From Setophaga petechia (lineage: Eukaryota > Chordata > Aves > Passeriformes > Parulidae), in contig JANCRA010000061.1 in the NCBI GenBank assembly GCA_024362935.1, positions 1,860,001 to 1,924,000 of the forward strand: a DNA stretch of 64,000 nucleotides. Reading direction: 5' to 3'. Below, piece after piece: positions 20,055-31,200 of the stretch (its first letter is position 1; the number at the start of each line of letters is the position of its first letter). Both the position numbers and the translations under genes were made by a program. The notes beneath the pieces were generated by a model. The model saw nothing but the letters and a program-made list of their open reading frames with translations, had not been told where the DNA came from and made no database searches.

Positions 20055-22620
20055 AAGTTGAACTGGAAAACTGATCATTCTGTATACATTGATCAATGGC
20101 CTTTAACATAGGAAAAGTTAAATAGCCTTAAAAGATTGGTAAAGGAGCAATTACAGCAAGGTCACATCACACCCATGAACAGTCCCTGGAATTCACCACT
20201 GTTCATCATCCACAGGAAGACTGGAGGATCATCCACTGGACTCCTGGAGGTTGCTTCATCACCTGAGGAAGATGAATCAAGTGATTGAAGACATGGGACC
20301 TCTTCAGCCTGGACTTCCTTCTTTATCAATGATCCCAAAACACTGGCCTCTCATTGTCATTGATTTAAAGGATTGTTTTTTCCACATCCCACTTCATCCC
20401 AATGATACTCCAAGATTTGCCTTTTCACTTCCAGTCATCAATTGAAGAGAACCCATGCAGAGATATTGGAAAACTTTGCCTCAAGAAACGAAGAATTTTC
20501 CAACAATTTGCCAATATTTTGTCACACAAGTTTTGTCTCCAGTTCAACAGAAGTATCCAAGATCCATGATTCTACACTACATGGATGATTTGCTCATCAC
20601 TACTTCAATGCAGTCAGAGATGGAGCAAATTCATACTCGTGTTTTTACTGAAATCCAAAATGTTGGACTTGTAATTTCTATAATCAAAATTCAAGAAGTT
20701 CCACCTTGGAAGTATCTGGGATAGAAGATGACTGAAAAAAACCTTACACTGCAGAAGATACAGCTCCGGCCCACTGTCAACACCCTGCAAGATTTACAAC
20801 AGCATCCAGGAAAAATCAATTGGGTCTGGCTTTTTTTGAGAGATACCAGTGATGAACTGTGTCCACTTTTTAATTTGTTGAGAGGAAGCTGAGACATCAA
20901 CTCTCCTACAACTCTTTAATACTTGAAGCTCAGGCAGCACATGACAAGGTCATGGAGGCTCTCCAAAGACAGCAAGCTCATCGCCGTTTTCCAGAAAAGC
21001 CATTCTTTTTTTGCAGTTTTAGGAGAAAATATGCAACTTTGTGGTCTCATTTTTCAAAGGGACCCTTCTGAGAGAGATCCCTTGTTGATGATAGAATGGG
21101 TTTGCCTTCCCTACGGGTTTCCAAAGATTTTTTTTACAGTTTTAGACAGGATAGCACAAATTCTGATTAAGGCCAGAACAAGATTGTTAAGTTTATCAGG
21201 TCAAGAATTTGCGGTTCTCTATTTACCACTGAAAAAAAGATGATCTTGATTGGGCCATGCAAAATTCTGCAAATTCTGATGATTTGCAACGAGCATTGTT
21301 AAATTTTCCAGATATTGCTTCTATTCATTACCCGGCTCTCAAATTATTGCAGGCAAAATTGAGTTTTAGAGAGAAACCTATGTTAAGTAAAGAACCTTTA
21401 AACACATTAGCTCTCCTCATTGACAGATCTGGCAAAAGTCACAAATCAGTCGTAATTTGGTTGAACCAAACAGCTAAATCTTGGGAGTCAGATATTTAAA
21501 TAGTAGAAGGATCTCCTCAGATTGTTGAGCTTGCTGCTGTGGTTTGGGCTTTTCAGCTCTTCCCACAACCTTTTAATTTAATCACAGATTCTGCTTTTGT
21601 TGCTAATGTGGTTAAAAGAATAGAAGGATCAGTTGTAAAGAATGTTAGTAATGACGCTTGATATCATTGGCTTTCATGGCTTTATACAACTTTGCAATAA
21701 TGAACTAATCCAGATTTTGCTTCTCACTTCAGGGCTCATTCTTCACTTCCTAGATTTTTAGTGGAAGGAAACGCCAGAGCAGACACACTGACAATGGTTA
21801 TTTCAAACACTTGCCAAACATTTTGGAACAGCAAAACTGAGTCATGCCTTTTTTTCACAAAAACGCGCAAGCACTTGTGCTTAGATTTCAAATGTCCAAA
21901 AGTCAAGCTAAAGCTATCATTAGTACTTGCCCTGACTGTCAGTTTGTGCAGCCTCCTGTTTCTACAGGAGCTTTCAACCCAGGGGGTTTGCAAAGCCTGC
22001 AGTTATGGCAAATGGGTGTCACTAAATACCCTTCCTCTGGTAAATTTAAAAATATTCACGTTTCAGTGGATACATTCTCTGGTGCAGCTTTTGCTTCTCT
22101 TCACACAGGTGAAACAGGTAATCATGCCTGTCAGCATTTTTTGCTGAGCTTTGGCTTCATTGGATGTGCCCCAAGAAGAAAAACTGACAATGATCCCGCA
22201 TATATATCTCAAAAATGGCCACATTTTTAAAGATTGGGGTGTTCATCACATCCTTGGTATTCCTCATTCTCCCACAAGTCAAGCAATTACTGAGAGGACA
22301 CATCAGACATTAAAACACATTCTTGATCAACAGAAGTGGGGAGTCGAGGTCACACCACAGATGAGGTTAAACAAAGCTTTGCATGTTTTTAATTTCTTCA
22401 ACAGCTCTGTTGAAGAACCCGATCCACCAATTTGTAGGCATTTTTACAATAACACACAGGCAAACCTGAAAGAAAATCCCCGTTTTAATTAGAATCCCTG
22501 GGACAGGACCAATTGAAGGTCCTTTCTGATTAATAACTTGGGACAAAGGGTATGCTTCTGTCTCCACAGGCGCAGGAATTAAGTGGGTCCCAGCCAGAAA
22601 CATCAAACCATATCGCACCT
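20055..22620 (+). pseudogene. pol: Element C pol (reverse transcriptase, RNase H, integrase), decayed
   Basis: Reverse transcriptase is recognisable from IDQWPLT (about 20088) through [24 protein letters not shown] and an intact YMDD (20578-20589), with frameshifts near 20220 and several stops. RNase H retains Asp at LIDRSG and LITDSAF. Integrase has an HHCC finger (HKNAQ ... CPDCQ). The first core Asp is replaced by Gly (LWQMGVT, codon 22015-22017), while the second Asp (TDNDPAY) and the Glu (ITERTHQ) remain, in shifted frames. The C-terminal part ends near 22620 with a stop. Confidence 0.8.
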
Positions 22621-22639
22621 GAGAACGGTTGACAAGTTC

Positions 22640-24287
22640 AAGACCTTAGAAGCAAGTACACCGACATGAGCAAAACAGAGGGATCACGGGTCAAACCTGA
22701 CAATCCTTGTTCATTGCTGGAACCTGCAATATCTGATTTTATGCGATTTATAAATGTGCCACTTGTTGGTTTCATAGTGCTCTTTTGGAAAAAGCGTAGG
22801 TTTTGTTTGGTAATTTTTATTAAAGGTCAAAAGTAATGTTTCTGAATTGAAAAGGGTATGGGGGGAGCTTTAGGCAACAATTAGCTCACAAAAAGGATGC
22901 TGCAAAATCAAATGTTACGACGGTGTTGGTTTTAATTGCTTCTTGTAGTACAGATTTGTAGTCAATTTCTAGCGCAGATTTGCCTGTGTATCAGCCAAAA
23001 CCAAATGTTTGGGTGACCTTAGCCAAGACAGCAGGCTCGGATACCATATGTTTGTCTAATTCGGAGCCAGAAAAGCCTTTTTCAACCTGTCTAGTCAGTG
23101 TGCCAGTAAAGGATTTGCCCTTGGTCAAAAAGCCCTTGGTCAAAATTCAATAGTAAGCTTGGTGAAATTGAGAATGGGAGGAGTCCTTTATTGGATTGAA
23201 ACATTTTGACCAAAGAACTTCCCAAAGCAGTACCTGAACCCCAAGAATAAGAAATTATTGGTCCTTTAACAATGGATTTTTGCCTTATATTTACAGCTAA
23301 TGATTAGTGAGAAGGTGATCCTCCAGACTACAATGTTACTCCCCATTATTTTGCATATAGAAATTCAAGTTTTTGGTGTAATTATTCAAAGAGTTGGGAT
23401 GTGTTTTCTGAGGCTGACCACTATCCGAAACAATTACCAAAAGGATGTTGGTTCATTTGGGGAGATAGGGCTTGGCAGGGCATCCCATCACGCCTTGAAG
23501 GTGGCCCATGTAGCACTGGAATGCCCACTGTGGTAGCACCTACTGCTAAAGCAGTTATTGAGAAGAAACATAGAAGAAAAAGATCTGCTCATCAGAGAAG
23601 AAACATAGAGGAACAAGATCTGCTCATCACTACGATGAAATCTGTAAGAGTGATTCCATGCCTTGGAATGCTGCCAAAAGGATATCAGCAGGTTTGTTTT
23701 CACCCCAGCTGGCTTCAGCAATGGCATTGAAACAATTAGATTGGGCTGGATGTTGGTTGAGTAAACAAACTAATGCCACATGCACTGCAGTCAGTGATAA
23801 GCGGATCGATCTTAACAGTGTTGGGCACGCTACCCTTCCAAATACAGCAGCAACTGATTTTCTTTTACTGTCACCTAGACATGGTTGTGAGGAATATGCA
23901 GGATTGCACGCATGAACCTGTCTGATCACTCTGAATCCATCCACAAAAGCATACAAAAGCGGAAAGATTTGACAGCTCAAATTATAGAAGACAGTGGGTC
24001 ATGGTCAGATGACTTGTTCCAAAGATGAAACTTTGCACCTTGGCTAAGGGAAATTTGTAAAATAGGTCTCTATGTACTGGGTGTTTTGGTAGTGATACTA
24101 GTAGCAATACCTTGCATACGTGGGTGTGTGCGATAAATGATGGACAAAACTCTCAAAGAAGTTTTTATCACACGAGAGAGAGAGGTAGGAAATGGATTCA
24201 CAGAGAGTTCTCAAAATCTCACACAGATGGTGGATGAAGGTATAGACATGGAGGATGGTTTTGAATTAAGACCTTGGAACAGATGAG
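22640..24287 (+). pseudogene. env: Element C env, heavily decayed
   Basis: Fragments of an alpharetrovirus-like env can be followed in changing frames: NVWVTLAKTAG-like start (about 23005), IGPLTMDFCL (about 23260), KGCWFIWGDRAWQG (about 23440), a basic furin-type cluster RRKRS (about 23573) and a second basic stretch. A transmembrane subunit follows with LNSVGHATL (about 23815) and HGCEEYAGL (about 23880). The CX6CC motif is destroyed by a frameshift just after the first Cys. The anchor region near 24060-24120 is only partly readable. Confidence 0.7.
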
Positions 24288-24524
24288 ACTTTTTGGAACA
24301 ATGATTTGTAATTGCTATCAGACATGACTTATGCTCTTTGAACTGACTGGACTTTCACAGCATTAAAATTCCTGTGTTTAAATATAGCAAGGCTTAATGC
24401 AGGGAAAAAGGATGCTTTAAGCAAGTAATAAGCAGGTATACTACAGTAATGCTATGAAACACAAGGTAGTCAATAAACAACACGGTTACAAAGGTTTCTT
24501 TTCAGTTGTACCGAGAGGGAGAAT

Positions 24525-24725
24525 TGTGGGAATCCTTCAAATCAGAGGGTTTTGGAAAAAGCTGCAAAAGGCAGACCTCAGAGACAGCAGAACTGTGGTT
24601 AGAGCTAAGCAGCAGCCATAAGATTTGTCAGCCAAAAACTTATATAAGAAGTAGAAAAATAAGGACAAATAGAAGAATGGTTTGTGTATATTACTGTAGA
24701 ATCCGGGATGTTTGTATGTCTGAGA
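24525..24725 (+). mobile_element. Partial 3' LTR of element C
   Basis: A purine tract (agagggagaat, 24513-24524) is followed by TGTGGGAATCC, the expected polypurine-tract/LTR order. A TATA-like element (TTATATAAG near 24639) lies 115 bases in. The LTR is cut off near 24725, where an antisense LTR begins. Confidence 0.65.
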
Positions 24726-25143
24726 TGTAACACACAACAGAACTGCCTTTGGTCATCACCAAACAGTTTTGTTTATTGCCTCCGGCTCCCTTTATAGCCC
24801 ATTCAAAACTCCCAGGTCGAGACATCTCATTGCTCTATCTTTGTGCTCCCAGACTCTGAACCAATACAATGCCTGCATCTTAGGAGAGCTCCCTTTGCCT
24901 GGGAGCTTCTGTCAGTCAGTCCAGAGGCTGCTCCATGCAACTGAGCTGGGCTGCTTTTTCTAACTTGATTAACACTGATGCACCAGTGTATTAACGCTTG
25001 GCTAGAATGACTCCCTAAGCTACAGAAAAGTATCTCTAGCAAGATAATAGGAACTTCTAAGCTTAATAATGAAGCTCTGTGCATTGTGTTTTAAGGCTTA
25101 CAAGCAGCTATAGTATTTGAAATAAGAAGCATTGTTTTAACAA
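24726..25143 (-). mobile_element. Antisense solo LTR
   Basis: Read on the minus strand, the segment starts TGTTAAAACAATGC, has a TATA element (CTATAAAGGG near 24797) closely followed by AATAAACAAAA (near 24775), and ends TGTTACA at 24726. This is the promoter/polyadenylation layout of an LTR. No clear target-site duplication was found, and the left end may instead belong to the neighbouring LTR of element C. Confidence 0.5.
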
Positions 25144-25399
25144 ATGGTACGTGTGCTTGTAGTGTTTGGATAGAACTACTGTCAATATGTTTTTGCTTTG
25201 TGTGATTGGTCAAAAGACTTTTCAAGTAAGTTGTACCATTAAGTTCATTGCCTGCTGCCAGGGACGTGAGCTGCCGGCATCTTCCCATTGTCATAACCAT
25301 GGAATGAGACTGATCCCGGAAAACAAACAGCTCGAGCTGCGTTCCTCAGCAGTCCTGACCCGTTCGTGATTCGTACATAGAGCCCCGGGCAGCAATACT

Positions 25400-25760
25400 C
25401 AGCTGAGGACCAGAAGCGACCAGAATAGCGCAGGCACTCCAGCTTCACTGCAAGGCATCCGGCAGCCTTGAAGGTACAAAGCGAGCACAGGCCGCAGCTC
25501 CTCACTCCTCGTGTCCGCAGAGAGGCCAGAAGAGCTCCCACATTCTGCAGCCCCGCCCCCAGCCCAGCTCCGGGCGCAGCCGGGGCCGCTCCGCCTGCGC
25601 GGGGCCGCTGCCGGGGCGCTGTCGCGGCTCCTCCCACGGGGCGGAGCTGACGCGGCCCCGGCGGCCCCGGAGCGGCCCGGCCGAGGCGGCGAGGGACGGG
25701 CGGCGAGGGGCCGGAGTGATGGGGCACTCCGGGAATAGGCGGACATCCCGGCAGAGGGCA
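25400..25760. promoter_or_regulatory. CpG-rich island, candidate promoter
   Basis: This stretch is very rich in C+G and in CpG dinucleotides and contains a GC box (GGGGCGGAGC at about 25637). The surrounding DNA is AT-rich and mostly retroviral, so the contrast is sharp. No exon could be assigned; an ATG near 25719 opens only a ~26-codon frame. It could be the start of an unrecognised transcript or the remains of a promoter. Confidence 0.5.
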
Positions 25761-26119
25761 GAGATACCCGGCAGAGGGAAAAAATTTGGGAATCTATGAT
25801 CCTTTTCTAAGGGATATGGAAGGGACTAACCTTGGGTAAGCAATATGTCAGCTAGAGACAGCTAAGCCATTAGTAGTGAGAGGAAGAACAGCCCTGCAAC
25901 ACAAGTGTGAGCTCTGGCTGATATTGAGTAGAAGCAGAACTTAGGCTGGATCAGTTAGAAGGTCCTGAAGAGAGAAGGGTCTAATCCTTTGGTGCGGTAT
26001 TGTATGGACTTTGGGATCACTACTCCATTCCAAATGGCTTTCCCTTCAGTCACAAGAGGCTTCCATCTCTTCCAAAAATTGCCTGCTGCAACTCTTCTGT
26101 TCCCTTCCAAATCAGTTTG

Positions 26120-26290
26120 CTACTCCAGCATAACCCTTGAAGCACGGACAGACGACTCTTCAATTAAATATAGTAGAAAAGAAGGGTATTTATTGCAGCG
26201 CTGGACACATGTGAAGAAGTTTTCAAAGAGACGTGCAAGGAGTTGCAGACTCCTGCTTTCTAGTTCTACAGAAAAGGTTTTACATTAGGT
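26120..26290 (-). mobile_element. Possible antisense LTR end
   Basis: On the minus strand, CAGCGCTGCAATAAATACCC is followed by a T-rich stretch and a U5-like segment. This resembles an LTR polyadenylation region. No borders, terminal TG/CA or retroviral genes are visible next to it, so the call is weak. Confidence 0.3.
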
Positions 26291-26433
26291 TTCTAAAGAT
26301 GAAGAATACATAATTATTACCTGCCCGCTTCGTATTTTTATCAGCTGAATACCTATTACAGCTGCACAATTGTATTCCCTTAACTGGGTTGGTGGGATTT
26401 TGAAATGAGAGAGTGGTTGTATGGGAGTAAGAA

Positions 26434-26524
26434 AGCTGTCTTCCTCATGGTGAACTCTTCTCCCGTGGCCACTTGGCAAGACCTGCTGGTCATGGGAGAA
26501 GAGTTCATCATGAGGAAGACGGCT
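26434..26524. repeat. Long inverted repeat (hairpin), 36-bp arms
   Basis: Arms at 26434-26469 and 26489-26524 are reverse complements with four mismatches (core CTTCCTCATGGTGAACTCTT against its complement), separated by a 19-base loop. As RNA, some mismatches become G:U pairs, so a stable stem would form. No transcript or known repeat family is assigned. Confidence 0.8.
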
Positions 26525-26529
26525 TGGTC

Positions 26530-28132
26530 ATGGTCCAAACCTCTCCTAACCGTTCAATTATTCTAAAGGCAAGGTATTTCTATGGTCTCTGCTCCTTCAC
26601 AATTGCTTCCTCTATCCCTGTCACTCCTAGCTTTAGGTTCCTAATGTATTTGGTACTCTTCAACTAAGGTGTGTGATTTCTGCTAGCTATATTACTACCT
26701 TAGCTTCTTACCTCATTTTAAAATCTTAACTAAAATATGCAATCTTCTACTATCCCAGTTCCATTCCCAGCTGGACCCTCAACTCATCTGCAGTTTTCAA
26801 TTATCCTAATGACATTTTTGGCTAACCCCTTGACTCACCTCAGGCATATCTCCGATTCCCTTTCCCCCAGCAGCCCAGAGCTGCATTGCACAGCGCTTGC
26901 TGTGTGCAAGAGAGCACAAAGCAGGCTGGCCTGGTGGGCCTGAATATTCCTGCCGAACACTCTGCATCTCACACCTTTGCTCTGGCTCAGTGCAGACCTG
27001 CAGGATTGCAGGCGCTTCCTCCCAGAGCTGCGTGAGGCGCTGGCTCCTGCAGATGTGCCCTGCCAAGCTGTCCCTGCCTCACGCTGGCCTGGCTTTCCCT
27101 GGCACAAGTGCCGGACCTGAAGGAGGCTGCCCTGTGCTCCAGCCTGCCCAGCAGCCCGGCTCCCTGCCCCGGTGCCCGGAGTGCTGCACACACTGCCGAC
27201 CTTTGCCAGGAGTTGCAGGGCAGCCGGCAGAAGAGGAGGAATCCTCAGCCAGCCCAGCGGCCCTCGGCTGCCCTTGGCCTCTCTCTGCTCCTGGGCACAC
27301 TGCAGACGGCCAATGCCTCCAGGCTGGGCTGTGCCCAGCACGGCTGCGCTTCCCTTCAGGAGCAGCCAGCTGCCACCTGGGCTCTGAGAGCGGAGGATTC
27401 GCCCACTGCCAGGAACAGGCACCCAGGGCCCGGCTGCTGCCTCTTGCAGCTCCAAGGGCCTCCTTGCAGCCTGCCTCTGCCGGGGCTCAGCCTGCTCTGG
27501 CCTCTACCGGGGCTCTGCTGGGGCTCCAGCCCGGCCAAGGCCAGGCCCGCTCTCACCTCACAGGCGCTGATAGCTCTGCACCACAGGAGACCTTCCCGAG
27601 CACCCTCTCTGATCTTTCTGCTTTCTCTCTTAAGCAATGCTCTCCTTCTGCCAAAGCGATTGCACTTAGGGACAGAAATCCAAGTGGCAGGAGCCCAAAA
27701 GCTCTCAAGTCACAGCTCAATGCCTGAATCTGCATAGGATGTCTTAGCTGCCCCACTCCTCCACTGGTTTTTCCTGAAAATGCCATTGCCCTTTCTGCCT
27801 CAACTAGAAATACCACAGCTGTGCCATAAGCAGCCAGTGGGTCATATTCCAAAGGCAGTGTGGTCTGGAGGGGATGAATAGCCTTCCTCACTTTCAAACC
27901 GTACAAAAGAAGCCATAAGTGTGACTTAGCACCAATGAAAAAAACCTGGTAATTCAGAAGGAAATGTTGACTTTTCTGAAGGGGTTAGAGAAGGAGGAAA
28001 ATCTTCCACATGAGTTGATGTTTCAGAAACTTTATTTCATTAAAACCCTAATCTATAATCCTATGCTACAAAACTCTTCAACAACCCTACTCTACAATCC
28101 TACTCTAAACTGTTATGTTCTCATCTCCTCGT
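26530..28132. other. GC-rich stretch without a supported gene
   Basis: From about 26840 to 27560 the base composition is GC-rich and several long frames are open on both strands, with no recognisable domain. Overlapping open frames on both strands are expected in GC-rich DNA, so none is called. The rest is ordinary AT-rich sequence. Confidence 0.4.
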
Positions 28133-28262
28133 GTTAGGGTAAGGGTAAGGCTTAGGCTTAGGCTTAGGCTTAGGGCAAGGGTAAGATTTCGGGTTGGGGT
28201 TAGGGATAGAGTAAGGATTAGGATTAGGGTTTGGGTTGGCATTTAAGGTTAGGGTTAGGGTT
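28133..28262. repeat. Interstitial telomere-like repeat, degenerate (TTAGGG)n
   Basis: About 130 bases consist mainly of TTAGGG and close variants (TAAGGG, TTAGGC, GTTGGG), ending in two perfect GTTAGGG units before 28262. It is inverted relative to the kinase gene, which therefore reads CCCTAA and uses one TAA as its stop codon. Confidence 0.85.
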
Positions 28263-31200
28263 GAGGGCTAGGAGTCTTCTTCTTCTTGACAGAGTTGATG
28301 AGTGGTGCCAGGATGAATGCTGGCTTGGCTGAAGTTACAAATGGATGCTGTCCACCGGAAAAAAAACAAAACAAAACATAAAAGAAGAGTGAACCATTAC
28401 TTTCCAAGCTCTGTGATTCAGAGACTCAATCAGGATACCTCTAGTTCCTAGAAAGACCCAGAAAAAGGAGCAATGGGACCATCTGCTCCCCAGTCATCCC
28501 CAATGTACAGGACCTTGCCATCCTAGGCAAATGTGGCCCAGAATTCCACCCATCTGTTTATTGCATTGCCTTCATCTTGCTGGGATTTTTACCCTGCCTG
28601 TGCTCTAGAAATGGTTCTTTCTGTCCCTGGCGTTTCTTCCTTTCAGAAAACTCCAATGGCTCACATCGGTCCCTGCCTTTGTAAGACAGGCACTGTGCTG
28701 ATTTCCACAGGGAGATACAGCAGTGTCTACCCTTCCATGCCCTGCCCCTCGTGTGCTGGATGGCACCTTCCTTCCCAGCAGGGCCAGCCCAGTGGCACTG
28801 GGTCCTGCAGTTCCCTCTCTGCCACACAACCTGGCAGTAACCCTGGCACAGTTCTCATCTGCTTGAGCGTGCCAGGCAGCAGATGGGGCTGGGACAAGTC
28901 CCTCCCAGCTGTCCCTGTTTGCATGGCAGAAAGCTCTAAGGGTGGGCTGGGGGCCACAAACCAGGGCCCCTCAGAAGCTCACAGTGAGCTCCCCCACAGC
29001 CCCTCCTGCCCAGAGCCAAATCTCTGACCCCTAGGCCGGGATTGGCTTCCTTGGGTTCCTCCACCACCATTTCATGTCTCTGTACCCTGCATTGCTTTAC
29101 TTCAATTCTTTTGCCATTAGATAAAACTGAACACCCCACCCAATTACAAAAGAGGGTGACAGAAACAGTCAGAGCACAGAGCACCTCTCCTCTGAGGAAA
29201 TGCGGAGAGAGGTGGAATTATTCAGTTTTGTGAAGAACAGGCCCCAGGGAGACTTTATTGCCACTTTCCAAGACTTCAGAGTGGCTTTGAAGAAAGCGGG
29301 GGACAGCTTTTTTAACAGAGCCAGTTCCAATAGGATGTGGGTGAATATTTTTAAACACAAAGGAGATCTAATCAGAATAGGTCTAAGGAAGAACTTGCTT
29401 ACTCGGAGCATGGTGTGACCCTGGCACAGGTTGGCCCAAGAGCTTGTAGGTGCCCCATCCCTGCAACCATTCCAGGTAAGATGGCAAAGTGCTCTGAGCA
29501 ACCAGATCTCTTTAAAGATGTCCCTGCTCATTGCAGGACACTTGGACCAGAGGACATTTACAGGACCCTGCCAGCCCAGCCCAGTCTAGGATTCTTCACT
29601 GTTCTCATTTTAAGAGCAGCAAGAGTGGAGGTGAGGAGGAAGGGGGTTCAGCTGATGCCTTGGACTTGAGGAGCTCATCCCTCAGAGCCTGTTTCACCTG
29701 CAGCCCCTTCCCATTTTACCTGCAGGAGCTCCTTGGCAGACCAGCGCTGCTCCTCGTCTCTCTGCAGGCAGCAGCTCAGGAAGTGACGCAGGCAAGGCGA
29801 GAATCGGTGGGGCTGCCGCAGCTGTGGGGTCCCTACTGTGGCTATCAGGTGTGTAGCCTGGAGAAAAAGGAGACACCAGGCTCCACCTGCTGCTTTCACA
29901 TCTCTAAGTGCTCTCCCATATGCCTTTGTTTAACCTTTGTTCTTCAGTGGCAGTTTTTGCCCTGGCAGAGACCCAGAGATGATTTTCCTTTACCAACCAA
30001 AAACCCAAACCCTAATACAGCCACAGCTTTTCCACCATCACGCAGATCTTGCCTTGGCAGCTGATTTCATTGACTGACCTAGTTAGTGGGAACTACATCA
30101 GCAAAAGCACATTTGCTTCTCTGAGGATTCAAACCAGCTTGAGAGGCTTTTTGGAAGAGGGACTTTGCTATACGAACTAATTTCAAGGGTTACTACATGA
30201 AAGGCATCTCTGCAGTGCTTGTTGGTCCCTTAAGCACAGCTGCCATAGAACAAAACTCATCAAGCTTTTTGTCCTGTTGTTGAAAACAATCAGAATTGGA
30301 AGAAAAGAATGGAAATGCATCAGTTAATCCCCAAGTAAGGAAACAAACATTTACAATCTCATCTTCAACATAGACACATTAAGATGCCTGCACAAATGTG
30401 CTGGGATGAAAATGCCTGCTTGGGCACACAGGAGCCACCTGCAGCTCTGTCTCTCAGCAGTCTGAAAATTTCAGCTTCCCATTTTGCAGCAAAAGAAAAA
30501 TTGTCATGGTTAGAAGAAGGATAGGTTCCATCCTTATGGTCACCCTTTGCTCATTTGGCTACTCAAGTCAATGCATTAATGGTGGGCCCATCCCTGAAAG
30601 TGCCAAGAAACAAACAGGAGGTTTTGGCAGGCTGTCCACATCACCAGGCTCTGGCTTGGTGACACGGAGAATGTGCCTTGGGCTAGGAGAGAAACATGGT
30701 CACTGAGCGTTTCAGCAGCACTGCACAAGAAGCAGAAGAGACTCGGTGGCCTTTACACCCTCATGCCCAGGTTTCAGGCATGTTTCCCAATGAGAAGAAA
30801 CTGCACAGGGGGTTAGGTTCCTCTCTAAAGAGCACAGTTTTAGAAACTTTGCTGGGTTTGGCTTTCCTTCCTTTGTTTCTGGAAAGATAACAGCAGTTCT
30901 AAGGTGCTTGTTTCCTGTTACTGGGGCCATCTGCACAGACAAAAGAACTGGAACCACTTCTAAGCCAAAGGAAGGTGTTGCCTGAGAAAAGAGTTTGCTT
31001 GGAGTTTGTTTGCATGTGGTAAGGCCTGAGTTCCCCCACTGATGCAACCAAAACTACAGCAGGTGCTGATGTGTTGCAGGGACATTTTTAGGAGGGGACC
31101 TTGGTGCAAATAGCTCCAGCAGATGGCAATGGGATTTTGTCCAATGGCATGCAGGACGTGGGACAGATGAGAAAGACAGTGGGATCAGTGCGTATTTGCT

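Larger units (their letters stand above)
19054..24725 (+). mobile_element. Element C: 5'-truncated class II ERV
   Basis: The order is nucleocapsid remnant, protease, pol, env, purine tract and partial LTR. Its proteins are clearly related to those of provirus B but strongly diverged, so it is a separate family. There is no 5' LTR, leader, matrix or capsid. The sequence starts right after the 3' LTR of provirus B. Many stops and indels suggest it is older than provirus B. Confidence 0.8.

Noticed and set aside
25245..25746. Ala/Pro/Arg-rich minus-strand frames over the CpG island
   Set aside because: Explained by GC-rich composition; no domain or supported splice site.
26835..27455. 206-codon minus frame and 276-codon plus frame in the same stretch
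   Set aside because: Long frames open on both strands in GC-rich DNA; low-complexity Ala/Gly/Ser/Pro content and no domain.
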